Both the position numbers and the translations under genes were made by a program. The notes beneath the pieces were generated by a model. It was not told where the DNA came from. It made no database searches and was given only the letters and a program-made list of their open reading frames with translations. Source: Bacteroidota bacterium (GTDB taxonomy: Bacteria; Bacteroidota; Bacteroidia; Bacteroidales; P3). From it: DNA of 40,644 bases. The stretch lies in the NCBI GenBank assembly GCA_017860275.1, contig JAFNAQ010000013.1, positions 1 through 40,644 on the forward strand, in the 5' to 3' direction. Positions 1 through 7,763 of the stretch are shown in pieces. Numbering within the stretch: position 1 is the first letter of the stretch; every line of letters begins with the position of its first letter.

Positions 1-428
1 CACTCCACCTTTACAACACAGGCTTCAAGTACTGGGAAAGCGGAGAAGAAATCCAAAAAAGAAGAGAAATAAACCAAAAATACACCCGCCCAAACCTAAT
101 CCGTGAACTCCTGCTAAAATTATTCAAAGTCCCTTCAAAGGATGAAGTTTTGTTGAAATATGAAAATGCAAAATTCTATACATGTAGCGATATTACAAGA
201 GATATAATATTGTACTTCGGTTCAAATCATAAGGATATTACTGCAATAAAGGTAGGAAAGGAACTTTCTAAGCTAGATCTTGTAACTAAACGAAAGGATG
301 GATACAAAATGTATCTTTTAGTAAAGAAAGATGAATTTGAAAGAAACAAAGATCAGGCATTCGAATTAGTCGAGTCGGAAGTAGAGCCGGAGAATGAGAA
401 ATATGATGATTTGGAACTGCCTTTCTAG
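1..428 (+). CDS. VapE/VirE-like mobile-element protein, C-terminal part (DUF3874-like)
   Basis: The reading frame is open from base 3 to the stop at 428, so this is the 3' end of a longer gene that begins outside the window; a start at the internal TTG near 150 would be artificial. The visible 141 residues begin LHLYNTGFKYW, which I recognise as the style of the C-terminal domain (DUF3874) of Bacteroidota VapE/VirE-family proteins from integrative elements. Those proteins carry a primase/helicase-type P-loop core upstream, not visible here. The tail is acidic (EVEPENEKYDDLELPF). Replication of an integrated element is the family's presumed role; the assignment rests on remembered similarity and is moderate. 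The next 570 bases are repeat-rich and non-coding, consistent with an element origin or boundary. Confidence 0.6.
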   Translation, partial: LHLYNTGFKYWESGEEIQKRREINQKYTRPNLIRELLLKLFKVPSKDEVLLKYENAKFYTCSDITRDIILYFGSNHKDITAIKVGKELSKLDLVTKRKDGYKMYLLVKKDEFERNKDQAFELVESEVEPENEKYDDLELPF

Positions 429-466
429 GTTGTCGGTTTAATAAAAAAAACATTTCAAGTGGGGAA

Positions 467-612
467 GTGATAGTAAGTGATATAAAAATGCAAATAAAAA
501 GTATTCTTACATTTTTTTTATTTCAGACAAAAAAAAATTGCAAAGCAGAAAAAAAATTGCAAAGGAGCTGTAAAATCTCAATTTACTATCACTTACTATC
601 ACTTACTATCAC
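467..612. repeat. 10-bp direct repeats with a distal inverted copy
   Basis: TTACTATCAC occurs three times in exact 10-bp tandem (583-592, 593-602, 603-612). A reverse-complement copy, GTGATAGTAAGTGATA, lies at 467-482, giving a 16-bp inverted repeat about 104 bp apart. Between them AAAAAATTGCAAAG occurs twice (around 528 and 549). A 10-bp period puts every copy on the same DNA face, typical of iterons or cooperative operators. The array follows directly on a VapE-like gene, so an origin or autoregulatory role is inferred. Confidence 0.7.
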
Positions 613-661
613 TTATTTAATATATATTTAATCAAATTAGCAATACTTAAGGAATGTGTAA

Positions 662-768
662 GAGCAAAAAAACATCAAAAAACACACAAAAAAAAGGCAA
701 AAAACAGCCAAAAAATGACCAAAAACACCCCTAAAAAACACAAAAAATCGACTAAAAAAACATCAAAA
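662..768. other. Phased A-tract region, probably curved DNA
   Basis: About ten runs of 5-8 A's, separated by short C-containing spacers, recur roughly every 10-12 bp on the plus strand with no open frame. A-tracts in helical phase are known to bend DNA. The stretch lies between the 10-bp repeats and the 21-bp near-palindrome array, so the whole 429-1000 interval resembles an origin or a complex promoter. Confidence 0.55.
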
Positions 769-867
769 TAGAATAAGATTCTAATTTCCTAGAACCTTAT
801 TCTATTTTTTTAGAATCTTATTCTAATTTTGTGGAATAAGGTTCTATTTTCTTGGAATAAGATTGTA
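769..867. repeat. Five 15-bp near-palindromes at an exact 21-bp period
   Basis: Variants of TAGAATAAGATTCTA start at 769, 790, 811, 832 and 853, always 21 bp apart, with 6-bp T-rich spacers. Units 1, 4 and 5 read AATAAG(A/G)TT and units 2 and 3 read the complement, so the asymmetric centre flips within the array. A 21-bp step is two helical turns. It lies 130 bp upstream of the EcoRV-type operon and could be a multi-dimer operator or replication iterons. Confidence 0.75.
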
Positions 868-950
868 AGGAATAGATAGTTGTTGAGGAAGGAAAAGGAG
901 TTTAAAAATGAATATTTGGAATATATCTGAAAATTATGAAAATAAATTTC

Positions 951-978
951 TTGGGGTGGGATTTTGTTTGTAAATTTG
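951..978 (+). promoter_or_regulatory. Promoter for the EcoRV-type restriction-modification operon
   Basis: TAAATTTG at 971-978 matches the Bacteroidota -7 consensus TAnnTTTG, with a weak TTG at 951-953 as the -33 element. Transcription would begin around 985, which excludes the TTG codon at 983 as start and supports ATG at 1001. Confidence 0.5.
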
Positions 979-1000
979 GAAATTGAAAAATAAAAATAAT

Positions 1001-1903
1001 ATGGAAAGTTATATATCAGAATTTGAAGAAGGATTAAATGTGTTTGTTGGTGAATTGAAAAAATATGTATCTACAAGTGCTGGTGATTGGACGATCAAAG
1101 GATTTATAGATGTACACAAAAACATATATACAATTTCATCAGACACAAAGATTGTTTCGAAAATTCTCGAGATTCATATATTTCCTGAAATTATGCGATT
1201 TGCTGAAAATATGGGGTATAAGATAGAATATGCAGATCATCAAAATTGGTATCCAGACTTAACCTTTGTTCATAAGCAAAATAATAAAGTGAAATTTGCA
1301 CTTGACTTAAAAACAACATTTAGACGGAATCACTCTACTGCTGGTTTTACTCTTGGTAGTCATGGTGCATATTTTAAAGAAAGGGATAAGGATAAAAACA
1401 TTCAATACCCATACAATCAATATGTTGGTCATTATTGTTTAGGGATAATCTATACAAGAGTTGTTTTTGATAATGATTTGGCTGAAACAGAGATTTATAA
1501 AGTTAATGAGCTTCAAGAACAATACGGAGATAAACCTGACCCTATAACAGATAGAAAAGTGACTAAAATTGAAAATTTGCAATCAATAACTTCTGTAATT
1601 AAAGATTTTGATTTTTTTGTTGCACCAAAATGGAAAATAGCAAGCGATAAACAAGGGTCGGGTAACACTGCTAATATTGGTTCTATTAACGATATTAATG
1701 ATTTAAAGTCAGGTAATGGCGTATTCAGTAAACTTGGGGAACAATGGTTTGATGAATACTGGATGAATTACGGAAGTGCAACTATGATAAAAGATGGTAA
1801 GTCTTTGAAGATTACAAATATATGGGATTTTCTTGAATTTAAGGGAAGGTCGGATTTGTTTGATAAAGTTGTTTCTAAAAGAGCAAAAAGGAGGTTAAAA
1901 TAA
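1001..1903 (+). CDS. EcoRV-type type II restriction endonuclease (predicted GATATC)
   Basis: A 300-residue protein that aligns from memory with R.EcoRV along most of its length. Shared stretches include [32 protein letters not shown], and [11 protein letters not shown] near the C-terminus. The catalytic triad spacing is kept: D86 and D102-L-K104 correspond to EcoRV D74 and D90-I-K92, and E57 corresponds to E45. It should cut GATATC bluntly as a dimer, protected by the methylase that follows. I chose ATG 1001 over the in-frame TTG 983 because a -7 promoter box ends at 978. The stop overlaps the methylase start (TAATG), so the pair is translationally coupled. The protein is about 55 residues longer than EcoRV, mostly at the N-terminus and around residues 160-190. 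Confidence 0.95.
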   Translation: MESYISEFEEGLNVFVGELKKYVSTSAGDWTIKGFIDVHKNIYTISSDTKIVSKILEIHIFPEIMRFAENMGYKIEYADHQNWYPDLTFVHKQNNKVKFALDLKTTFRRNHSTAGFTLGSHGAYFKERDKDKNIQYPYNQYVGHYCLGIIYTRVVFDNDLAETEIYKVNELQEQYGDKPDPITDRKVTKIENLQSITSVIKDFDFFVAPKWKIASDKQGSGNTANIGSINDINDLKSGNGVFSKLGEQWFDEYWMNYGSATMIKDGKSLKITNIWDFLEFKGRSDLFDKVVSKRAKRRLK

Positions 1904-2859
1904 TGAAAAAAATATTTGTTCCTCCAATAAAATCTCAAGGGATAAAAACAAAACTTGTGGAGTGGATTAGCTCTAATGCAAGTGAAGTTAAATATGAAAG
2001 ATGGGTAGAGCCTTTCATGGGTACAGGGGTTGTTGCATTCAATATTAGACCCAAAAGAGCATTAATGTGTGATAGTAACCCTCATTTGATAAATTTTTAT
2101 AAAGCTCTTCAGGATAAAAAAATTACTAGCAGTTTAGTTAAAAAACATCTAACTGAAGAAGGGGTTAAGTTATTAAAATCAGAAGGAGAGTATTATTATG
2201 AGGTTAGAGATAGGTTTAATAAAAATGGTAATCCACTCGATTTTTTATTTTTAAGCCGTTCTTGTTTTAATGGGATGATGAGATTTAATAAAAAAGGTGG
2301 GTTTAATGTCCCTTTTTGTAAGAAACCTAATAGGTTTGCACAAGCTTTAGTTACGAAGATTTCAAATCAAGTTGGTTGTATTTCTCAAATCATTGATTCA
2401 GGAAATTATACATTTATTAATCAGGATTTTAAAGATACATTAAAAGAAATTAATTCAACTGATTTAGTGTATTCAGATCCTCCTTATCTTGGTCGTCATG
2501 TGGACTATTTTGATTCATGGACAGAGGAAGAAGAGATCCTATTGAATAATTGGTTAGAGACATCAAAAGCTAAATATATTCTTTCAACATGGCTTAGTAA
2601 CAAGTATCGTACTAATGATTATGTTTTCTCCGTGTGGAAAAATTGTAAAATTTCCACAAAGGAACATTTTTATCATGTAGGAGCGAAAGAAGATAATAGA
2701 AATGCTGTTTACGAAGCTTTATTGACAAACTTTGATGTTAAAGATTGTATTTCAGTCCAAAATATGAGAAGTAGAATTGAAAGAGAAGAATCGCATTTAA
2801 CGAGTAAACAGAAAATATATTCAAATAAAATACAACAATACAGCTTACAAGGATTGTAG
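1903..2859 (+). CDS. M.EcoRV-type adenine-N6 DNA methyltransferase
   Basis: A 318-residue alpha-class (Dam-like) adenine methyltransferase. The AdoMet motif [12 protein letters not shown] lies near residues 36-47 and the catalytic motif [12 protein letters not shown] near 194. The N-terminus ([15 protein letters not shown]) and blocks such as [29 protein letters not shown] and [10 protein letters not shown] match M.EcoRV closely as I remember it, so GATATC methylation (first A in EcoRV) is predicted. It protects host DNA from the upstream endonuclease, whose stop codon overlaps its ATG. The C-terminus carries about 45 extra charged residues beyond the EcoRV end. A structured repeat begins 72 bp downstream. 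Confidence 0.95.
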   Translation: MKKIFVPPIKSQGIKTKLVEWISSNASEVKYERWVEPFMGTGVVAFNIRPKRALMCDSNPHLINFYKALQDKKITSSLVKKHLTEEGVKLLKSEGEYYYEVRDRFNKNGNPLDFLFLSRSCFNGMMRFNKKGGFNVPFCKKPNRFAQALVTKISNQVGCISQIIDSGNYTFINQDFKDTLKEINSTDLVYSDPPYLGRHVDYFDSWTEEEEILLNNWLETSKAKYILSTWLSNKYRTNDYVFSVWKNCKISTKEHFYHVGAKEDNRNAVYEALLTNFDVKDCISVQNMRSRIEREESHLTSKQKIYSNKIQQYSLQGL

Positions 2860-2930
2860 TAAAAGAAAGTCAGGTAAATAATTTTGAAATAAAATTTTTA
2901 TATTTTTGCAGTTGGAATAAATTATTTCCT

Positions 2931-3037
2931 AACCTCAGCGGTTTTACTGCTGTTTTGGAGATTGTTTGTTTATTTGAGAGTATTTGATAACAGCAACTTA
3001 AGTAATAGGAGTTTGAAATGGATTGAATACTTTTTTT
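2931..3037 (+). ncRNA. Structured repeat, copy A (candidate small RNA or terminator)
   Basis: Starts with AACCTCAGCG (2931-2940). The outer stem is 2978-2988 with 3022-3032 and the inner stem 2994-2999 with 3009-3015, including a bulged T at 3013. The internal loop is AACAG/AAATGG, followed by seven T's (3031-3037). Paired positions differ from copies B and C yet still pair (see findings). A TATTTTTG box at 2901-2908 could start a transcript of about 125 nt. It lies directly after the EcoRV-type methylase, on the same strand. Confidence 0.6.
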
Positions 3038-3050
3038 ATGATTCTTCTAG

Positions 3051-3149
3051 GCGTGATGAATCACGTCTTTACGGTTGGATTTTTTTTGATTTATCGAATA
3101 ATATATCCTAATAATAATAAAACAAGGGATTCGGAAATCCCTTGTGACG
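3051..3149 (+). repeat. Paired hairpin repeat following copy A
   Basis: CGTGAT/ATCACG with a GA loop (3052-3065) is followed by a near-constant linker containing CGAATAATATATCCT. Then comes a perfect 10-bp stem, ACAAGGGATT/AATCCCTTGT with loop CGGA (3122-3145). The same series recurs at 5512-5612, so the three-gene cassette lies between two copies. It resembles a REP or MITE-like sequence; no coding capacity. The stretch 3150-3270 contains nothing I recognise. Confidence 0.7.
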
Positions 3150-3275
3150 AGTATTCTGTTATTATCTAAATATATAATCAATATAAAGGTGAATATGCTG
3201 GTGTTAAATTGGAGTGGATAAAGGTTTAAATGATTTTTTTAAACATTTGCTAATAAAAAAAACCACATTTTTACA

Positions 3276-3302
3276 TTTGATTAAAATAAATTACTAACTT
3301 TG
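3276..3302 (+). promoter_or_regulatory. Promoter of the three-gene cassette
   Basis: TAACTTTG (3295-3302) fits TAnnTTTG; TTTG at 3276-3279 could be the -33 element, although the 15-bp spacer is short. It lies 28 bp before the ATG at 3331. Confidence 0.5.
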
Positions 3303-3330
3303 CAGCTACTCATAAACAAAAATAATAGAA

Positions 3331-3978
3331 ATGTCTTTAACAAAGGAAATTAAAAGTCAGACAATAGTTATTATTGCTGAGAATTTTAATCCATCAATAT
3401 TTAATCAGCATTGGTTGATAAAAAATGGTTTTGTAGAAGAAAATCAAATGAAAAATTATGTTTTTTCAAATGAAGTTGCACAATTTTATACTGATGATTA
3501 TAAGTTTCTAGTTGCACAAAATCAAATACAATTTTCATTAACAAATCACTCTAAAGACCTTTTTTTAGTCCTAGAGAGTTTTTTAATCAAAGTATTACAA
3601 AAATTAAAAGAGGTTCCATATAAGGCATTAGGTGTGAATTTTGATTGGGTTATTAAAGATAACGAATTATCTACAAAAGAATTAACAAAGAAGTTGTTTT
3701 TTAATGAGAATTCTGAATTTTATAGTCAGTTTTCCAATGAACAAAATTCTAGGTTTGGATCATACATAAGTGTAGATTTTGAAAATTCGAGAATGAAGTT
3801 AGATATAAGGCCTGCATTCATAAATGGAGAAACAGATAATGAAATATTAGTTTTTTCATTTAATTTTCATGTTGAATTGAACAATAGAGAAAAATATTTT
3901 GAGGATCTAATGAGTAGTTTGAAAGGATGGAAAAACTATAGCAATAAAGCTGAAAGTATTATCAATATCTTAAAATAA
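3331..3978 (+). CDS. Hypothetical cassette protein 1 (215 aa)
   Basis: I do not recognise this protein with certainty. It is soluble, without signal peptide or membrane segment, and probably alpha/beta. The opening segment (IVIIAENFNPSIFNQHWL, residues 12-29) and alternating strands later (SYISVDFEN, ILVFSFNFHVEL) recall sporadically distributed beta-rich proteins of the TIGR04255 type, often found beside unrelated accessory genes; this is a weak impression. It is the first gene of a tight operon: 5 bp separate it from the next gene, and a TAnnTTTG box lies upstream. Its position beside a restriction system and between hairpin repeats suggests a transferred defence or conflict cassette in which it might be a sensor or partner; that is inference. 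Confidence 0.75.
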   Translation: MSLTKEIKSQTIVIIAENFNPSIFNQHWLIKNGFVEENQMKNYVFSNEVAQFYTDDYKFLVAQNQIQFSLTNHSKDLFLVLESFLIKVLQKLKEVPYKALGVNFDWVIKDNELSTKELTKKLFFNENSEFYSQFSNEQNSRFGSYISVDFENSRMKLDIRPAFINGETDNEILVFSFNFHVELNNREKYFEDLMSSLKGWKNYSNKAESIINILK

Positions 3979-3983
3979 TTATC

Positions 3984-4514
3984 ATGAATTCTACATATAA
4001 CTGTTATATTTCGGATATTATTCTTAACCCAAATATTAATCCCAAAATAGAAGATCTGTTTAATAAAGATATTGATATTATTCCGAAAAATATTTCGCTT
4101 AAGAATTTCTATAAAAAAAATGAGTCAGAGTGGAAAATGTATGTTTTTGAGGATCATTGCAACAGAACGGATAATCAAATTATTGATAAAGTAAAAGATT
4201 TAATTGAGGTTAATTATTTTTTTGCTGAACTAGAAGAAAGTAAAAAAAAATCCACTCAATCTATGTACGTTTATATATATTCATATTTTGATAAACTTAT
4301 TGAAAATAAAAAATTTGATTTATGTAGCGAAATTTTAAATGATGCTATTTCTAAAATCAATGAGATGAATTTGTTAGTGTGTATACTTATGGCTACTTAT
4401 CCTTATAAAATGCATATTAATTCAAGAGAAGGGTTTTATATATTTACCAAAGAAAATGTTAGTAAAATTTATTCAGAAGAACAAACACAAAAGCTAATTG
4501 CAGGTTTAAAATGA
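3984..4514 (+). CDS. Hypothetical cassette protein 2 (176 aa)
   Basis: No family recognised. It is soluble, lysine- and asparagine-rich and probably mostly helical in its second half (residues 80-140). It has no signal peptide and no obvious catalytic motif. It begins 5 bp after cassette protein 1 and overlaps the start of cassette protein 3 by four bases (ATGA), a translational coupling typical of proteins made in fixed ratio. It could be an adaptor or an inhibitor/immunity partner of the papain-fold-like third protein, but only the gene order supports that. Confidence 0.75.
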   Translation: MNSTYNCYISDIILNPNINPKIEDLFNKDIDIIPKNISLKNFYKKNESEWKMYVFEDHCNRTDNQIIDKVKDLIEVNYFFAELEESKKKSTQSMYVYIYSYFDKLIENKKFDLCSEILNDAISKINEMNLLVCILMATYPYKMHINSREGFYIFTKENVSKIYSEEQTQKLIAGLK

Positions 4515-5212
4515 TTTCTGAAATCTCAAATTGTGTTTATCCAATTCAACAATTTAATATATATGACGGTAAATTAGGTGTCGCAATTTCTACGGGTATC
4601 TTAGGTTTCCATTGTGGAATATGTTATAAAGATTTAGATAAAAATCAGGAATATCTTCTACATCTTGCTTTTCATTTTGATTTAAAAAATCAGAATGTTT
4701 CCGAATGTGAAAATTATTATTTTGTTGCTCCAAATTTAAGTGAATTACAACATGAATTAATATCAGCTAGATTAATAGCTCTTGGAATGGAACTGCCCCG
4801 AATTCCGTATGCTTTAAGGTATTTGAATACTTGTCTTACGAAAGAAGGATGTTTGAAATTAGGGGATGGTGAATGGGGTATGACTTGTGCAACATTTGTT
4901 TTGGCCTTATTTAAATCTTGTGGTGTTGCATTATGTGATGTTGTTACATGGCCTCAAAGGGATGAAGATGAAAATTCGCATAAAAATATTGTAGAATTGC
5001 TTGTAGAACATAAGGTTCGATTTAAAATTACTCAAGAACATATAGAGAATGTTAGAAAAGAGGTTGGCTGTGCGAGATTTAGACCAGAAGAGGTTGCTGC
5101 AAGTGTAACTTTTAACCCAATTCCCGGTTTAAATAATGATATAATTTATAGAGGAAAAGAAATTAAGGAATTTATTCTAAATTGCAGTAACAAAAAAGCT
5201 GGAGAAAATTAA
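4511..5212 (+). CDS. Cassette protein 3, possible permuted papain-fold (LRAT/NlpC-P60-like) protein
   Basis: A 233-residue soluble protein. An N-terminal GFHCGICYKD segment (His34) followed by LLHLAFHFD, then WGMTCATFVLALFKSCG (Cys126), gives the His-before-Cys order of permuted papain-like proteins (LRAT and YiiX groups), in which the Cys starts a helix within a TCxxFV/NCxxFV-like motif. On that reading it would be a thiol hydrolase, peptidase or acyltransferase. The catalytic assignment is an inference from the motifs. Its start overlaps the previous gene by four bases and its stop lies inside a terminator hairpin. In a possible defence cassette it is the natural effector candidate. Confidence 0.6.
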   Translation: MISEISNCVYPIQQFNIYDGKLGVAISTGILGFHCGICYKDLDKNQEYLLHLAFHFDLKNQNVSECENYYFVAPNLSELQHELISARLIALGMELPRIPYALRYLNTCLTKEGCLKLGDGEWGMTCATFVLALFKSCGVALCDVVTWPQRDEDENSHKNIVELLVEHKVRFKITQEHIENVRKEVGCARFRPEEVAASVTFNPIPGLNNDIIYRGKEIKEFILNCSNKKAGEN

Positions 5213-5227
5213 CTCTAGCTTTTTTTT
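5192..5227 (+). terminator. Intrinsic terminator of the three-gene cassette
   Basis: AAAAAAGCTGGAG (5192-5204) pairs with CTCTAGC plus the T-run (5213-5227), with one G-T pair and an 8-nt loop that contains the stop codon. Eight or more T's follow. It ends the operon, so repeat copy B further on is not needed for that. Confidence 0.8.
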
Positions 5228-5394
5228 ATCCAATCATGTCAATTATTGTTTTAATTAGTCTTTCAATGATAATTGTAAACTTTATAATTGCCATTATTTT
5301 TTTCTTTTTCTTTATAATAATTACATGAAGGTTTCATCATAAGTTTTTTACAGCAAGATAAACAAAAAATATTAAAGTAGAAAGTATGAAAATA

Positions 5395-5496
5395 AGCGAA
5401 ATTGGACTGCTACTGAGTTGATAGTTTGTTTCTTTGAGAGTATTCGATTACAGCTCGTCCGTTTTGGACGTAGAAATGGATCGAATACTCTTTTTT
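5395..5496 (+). ncRNA. Structured repeat, copy B
   Basis: The outer stem GAGTATTCGAT (5438-5448) pairs perfectly with ATCGAATACTC (5480-5490). The inner stem 5454-5460/5466-5473 has a bulged T at 5471 and loop GTTTT. The internal loop is TACAG/AAATGG and a T-run follows at 5491. The 5' part shares GCGAAATTG with copy C and ACTGCT with copy A. It lies about 180 bp after cassette protein 3, on the same strand, and beyond that gene's own terminator. Confidence 0.6.
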
Positions 5497-5501
5497 CTTT
5501 T

Positions 5502-5627
5502 AGACGTGATACAATGTTAGACGTGATGAATCACGTCTCTATGGTTGTATGATTTGGCGAATAATATATCCTTATAATAATAAAACAAGGGATTCGGAAA
5601 TCCCTTGTGACGTTCGTTCGTTCGTTG
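5502..5627 (+). repeat. Paired hairpin repeat following copy B, plus a CGTT microsatellite
   Basis: AGACGTGAT/ATCACGTCT (5519-5538, GA loop) is preceded by an extra AGACGTGAT half at 5502-5510. The shared linker follows, then ACAAGGGATT/AATCCCTTGT (5585-5608, loop CGGA), matching the series after copy A. Four CGTT units follow at about 5612-5627, only 16 bp from the end of the proline dehydrogenase gene, at the accessory/core boundary. Confidence 0.75.
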
Positions 5628-5642
5628 TTTTTATTTGAGGTT

Positions 5643-6833
5643 TTATGCCTTTGTTTCTTTTCTTCTTTGAAGTTCTTTTTCTATTAGCTTTAATTCACGG
5701 GAGGTTTGACCTTTTACTGATGAGTTTTCTTCTGCACGGCGAAATAGATAGGGCATCATTGTTTTAACCTCTCCATAAGGAACATACTTTACTACATTAT
5801 ATCCTTGCTCTGCAAGATTATTTGTAATATGGTCACTCATTCCGTAGAGCTGTGCAAAATAAATAGAAGGATGGTTTTTGGGTAAATTATTTTGGGCTAT
5901 TAATCTTGCTAATAGTTCAGAGCTTTCTTCATTATGTGTTGCTACCATAAAATCTATTGTGTCGAGATTTTCAATTAGGTATTGAATGATTGCGTCGAAA
6001 TCTCTATCTGTTGAATATTTATCTGGTTGTATTGGTGATGGGTAACTTTGCTCAAAGGCTCTATTTCTTTCCTTTTCCATATATGCACCTCTTACTATCT
6101 TTAAACCAAATCTAAATCCTTGTTCTTTTGCAATTATATGGTGAGCTTTTAATCTTTCTATGCTGTCATGACGATACATTTGATAGGTATTCTGCACAAT
6201 TGCTTTTTCCTTATTATATATCGCCATATACTTTAAAACTAAATCGTCCAACATAGGTTGTATCCACGTCTCTTCAGCATCTACTAGTATTGGAATACCT
6301 AATTCATGACCCTTTTCGAATATAGATTTAACCCTATTTTCTACTCTTTGAAATTCTTGAACCTCATCTTCGGTCAATTTTTCTCCTTGACTTATTTTTT
6401 CATATAAAGCAAATCTACCTAGACCTGTTATCTTGAAAACACTAAATGGGATATTGGTATTTGTGTGTGCAAATTCAATTGTTCTAATAACTTCTTCGAG
6501 GGTTGAGTCAAAGAATTCTTCCTCTTCTTCTCCCTCGGCAGCAAAATCGAGTATTGTCCCAACTTTTCTTGCTTTGAGCTTCTCTACTGTTTTTAGACAA
6601 TCCTCAATTGAGCTTCCTCCAACGAAGTATTTGTATATTGTATTACGGATTATACCTTGAATAGGCAGATGAATAGAAAATGAAAGGTCGACTAAGTGTT
6701 TTCCCATTTTCACAAAGAAAGGGTTATTCATTATCTTGAATAATAAATATGCTTCTCTTAATTCTTTATTAGACTTATTTTTGAAGGAGATTTCTGAATT
6801 GCTGAAATCAATTGTTTTTGGGGTTAATTCCAT
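5643..6833 (-). CDS. Proline dehydrogenase
   Basis: A 396-residue monofunctional FAD proline dehydrogenase (PutA PRODH-domain family), oxidising L-proline to pyrroline-5-carboxylate. A beta/alpha-barrel is expected. Recognisable blocks are FKITGLGRFALYEK, IPILVDAEETWIQPMLD, GLKIVRGAYMEKER (proline- and flavin-site region), ATHNEES, and YVPYGEV with MPYLFRRAEEN near the C-terminus. The frame extends upstream to a TTG at 6860, but ATG at 6833 gives the usual start (MELTPKTIDFS). No P5C dehydrogenase domain is fused, as usual in Bacteroidota. It runs convergent to the accessory cassette and follows dapF on the same strand, about 100 bp apart. It suits an organism using amino acids as energy source. 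Confidence 0.93.
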   Translation of the reverse strand: MELTPKTIDFSNSEISFKNKSNKELREAYLLFKIMNNPFFVKMGKHLVDLSFSIHLPIQGIIRNTIYKYFVGGSSIEDCLKTVEKLKARKVGTILDFAAEGEEEEEFFDSTLEEVIRTIEFAHTNTNIPFSVFKITGLGRFALYEKISQGEKLTEDEVQEFQRVENRVKSIFEKGHELGIPILVDAEETWIQPMLDDLVLKYMAIYNKEKAIVQNTYQMYRHDSIERLKAHHIIAKEQGFRFGLKIVRGAYMEKERNRAFEQSYPSPIQPDKYSTDRDFDAIIQYLIENLDTIDFMVATHNEESSELLARLIAQNNLPKNHPSIYFAQLYGMSDHITNNLAEQGYNVVKYVPYGEVKTMMPYLFRRAEENSSVKGQTSRELKLIEKELQRRKETKA

Positions 6834-6932
6834 AATTGTTCTTTTAGTTAGTTGATACAATGTTTTTGGAAGTAACCATTTCTCTAGGTCAATTGTTTAA
6901 CCTAGGCTTATATATAAGTAAATTGAAATAAT

Positions 6933-7727
6933 CTATATTTCTATTTCTCCCTTAAAGACTCTCTTTGCAGGTCCTTCAAGATAGATTTGAGAAAACCTAT
7001 CTCCTTGTCTTTGGAAATGTACTCTTAGGTCTCCTCCTCTTGCCTTTATATTTACTTGGTTAGAGGTGATATTGAATTTGTTTGCATAGGCTATTGCCGA
7101 TGCTGTTATGCCTGTGCCACATGCAAGAGTTTCGTCCTCTACTCCCCTTTCGTATGTTCTAATCTTAAGGTTATTTTCTGAAACCACTTGAACAAAGTTT
7201 GCATTTGCTCCAGAGGCAAAATCAAACCTCTTATCGTAGCGAATTGCTCTGCCTTGAGGAATTATATCTATTAGATCTACATCTTCGCAGAACTTCACAA
7301 AATGAGATGTTCCTGTGTTTAAATATTCTCCATCTTCGAAGACTTTTATTTCTGAGACATCAGAGATGGAGAGTTTAATTATATATTCATCATTAGAATA
7401 TGATTTAATTTCCGCATTATGTTTACCATCGGGTGCTAAGAAGGTTGTATTGTCGCCTTTTATTAGTCCAAGACTATGTGCAAATGCAACAATACAACGG
7501 CCTCCATTACCACACATCATATCAGATGAACCATCTGAGTTATAGTACTTCATCACAAAGTCCACTCCTTGTGATAGCTCTAATAACATTAAACCATCTC
7601 CTCCTATACCAAAGTGTCTATCGCAAAGAAATTGTATATCTTGTTCTGATAGATTAATAATGCCTTGCCTATTATCTATTAAAATAAAATCGTTTCCTGC
7701 TCCGTGATATTTTACAAATTCAATCAT
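6933..7727 (-). CDS. dapF: Diaminopimelate epimerase
   Basis: A 264-residue protein of normal DapF length. It converts LL- to meso-diaminopimelate for lysine and peptidoglycan synthesis in the cytoplasm. Both catalytic cysteines are visible: C72 in MCGNGGRC and C203 in ETLACGTGITASA. The N-terminal substrate motif KYHGAGNDFILID is intact. It sits between proline dehydrogenase and a porin-like gene on the same strand, with gaps of about 100 and 36 bp, so co-transcription is possible but functionally loose. Confidence 0.97.
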   Translation of the reverse strand: MIEFVKYHGAGNDFILIDNRQGIINLSEQDIQFLCDRHFGIGGDGLMLLELSQGVDFVMKYYNSDGSSDMMCGNGGRCIVAFAHSLGLIKGDNTTFLAPDGKHNAEIKSYSNDEYIIKLSISDVSEIKVFEDGEYLNTGTSHFVKFCEDVDLIDIIPQGRAIRYDKRFDFASGANANFVQVVSENNLKIRTYERGVEDETLACGTGITASAIAYANKFNITSNQVNIKARGGDLRVHFQRQGDRFSQIYLEGPAKRVFKGEIEI

Positions 7728-7763
7728 TATCTTTTTCTTTGGTTTAGGATATTTGTATTATGA

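Noticed and set aside
908-973. 21-codon open frame upstream of the restriction operon
   Set aside because: It ends inside the -7 box, so it would not be on the same transcript, and it has no recognisable features.
983-1000. TTG start for the EcoRV-type nuclease
   Set aside because: It lies only 5 bp after the -7 box, at or before the expected transcription start; ATG 1001 follows closely and gives the better start.
2931-5496. Structured repeats as integron attC sites
   Set aside because: They follow cassettes and form bulged hairpins, but no GTTRRRY core-site pair flanks the stems and no integrase is visible, so I do not call them attC.
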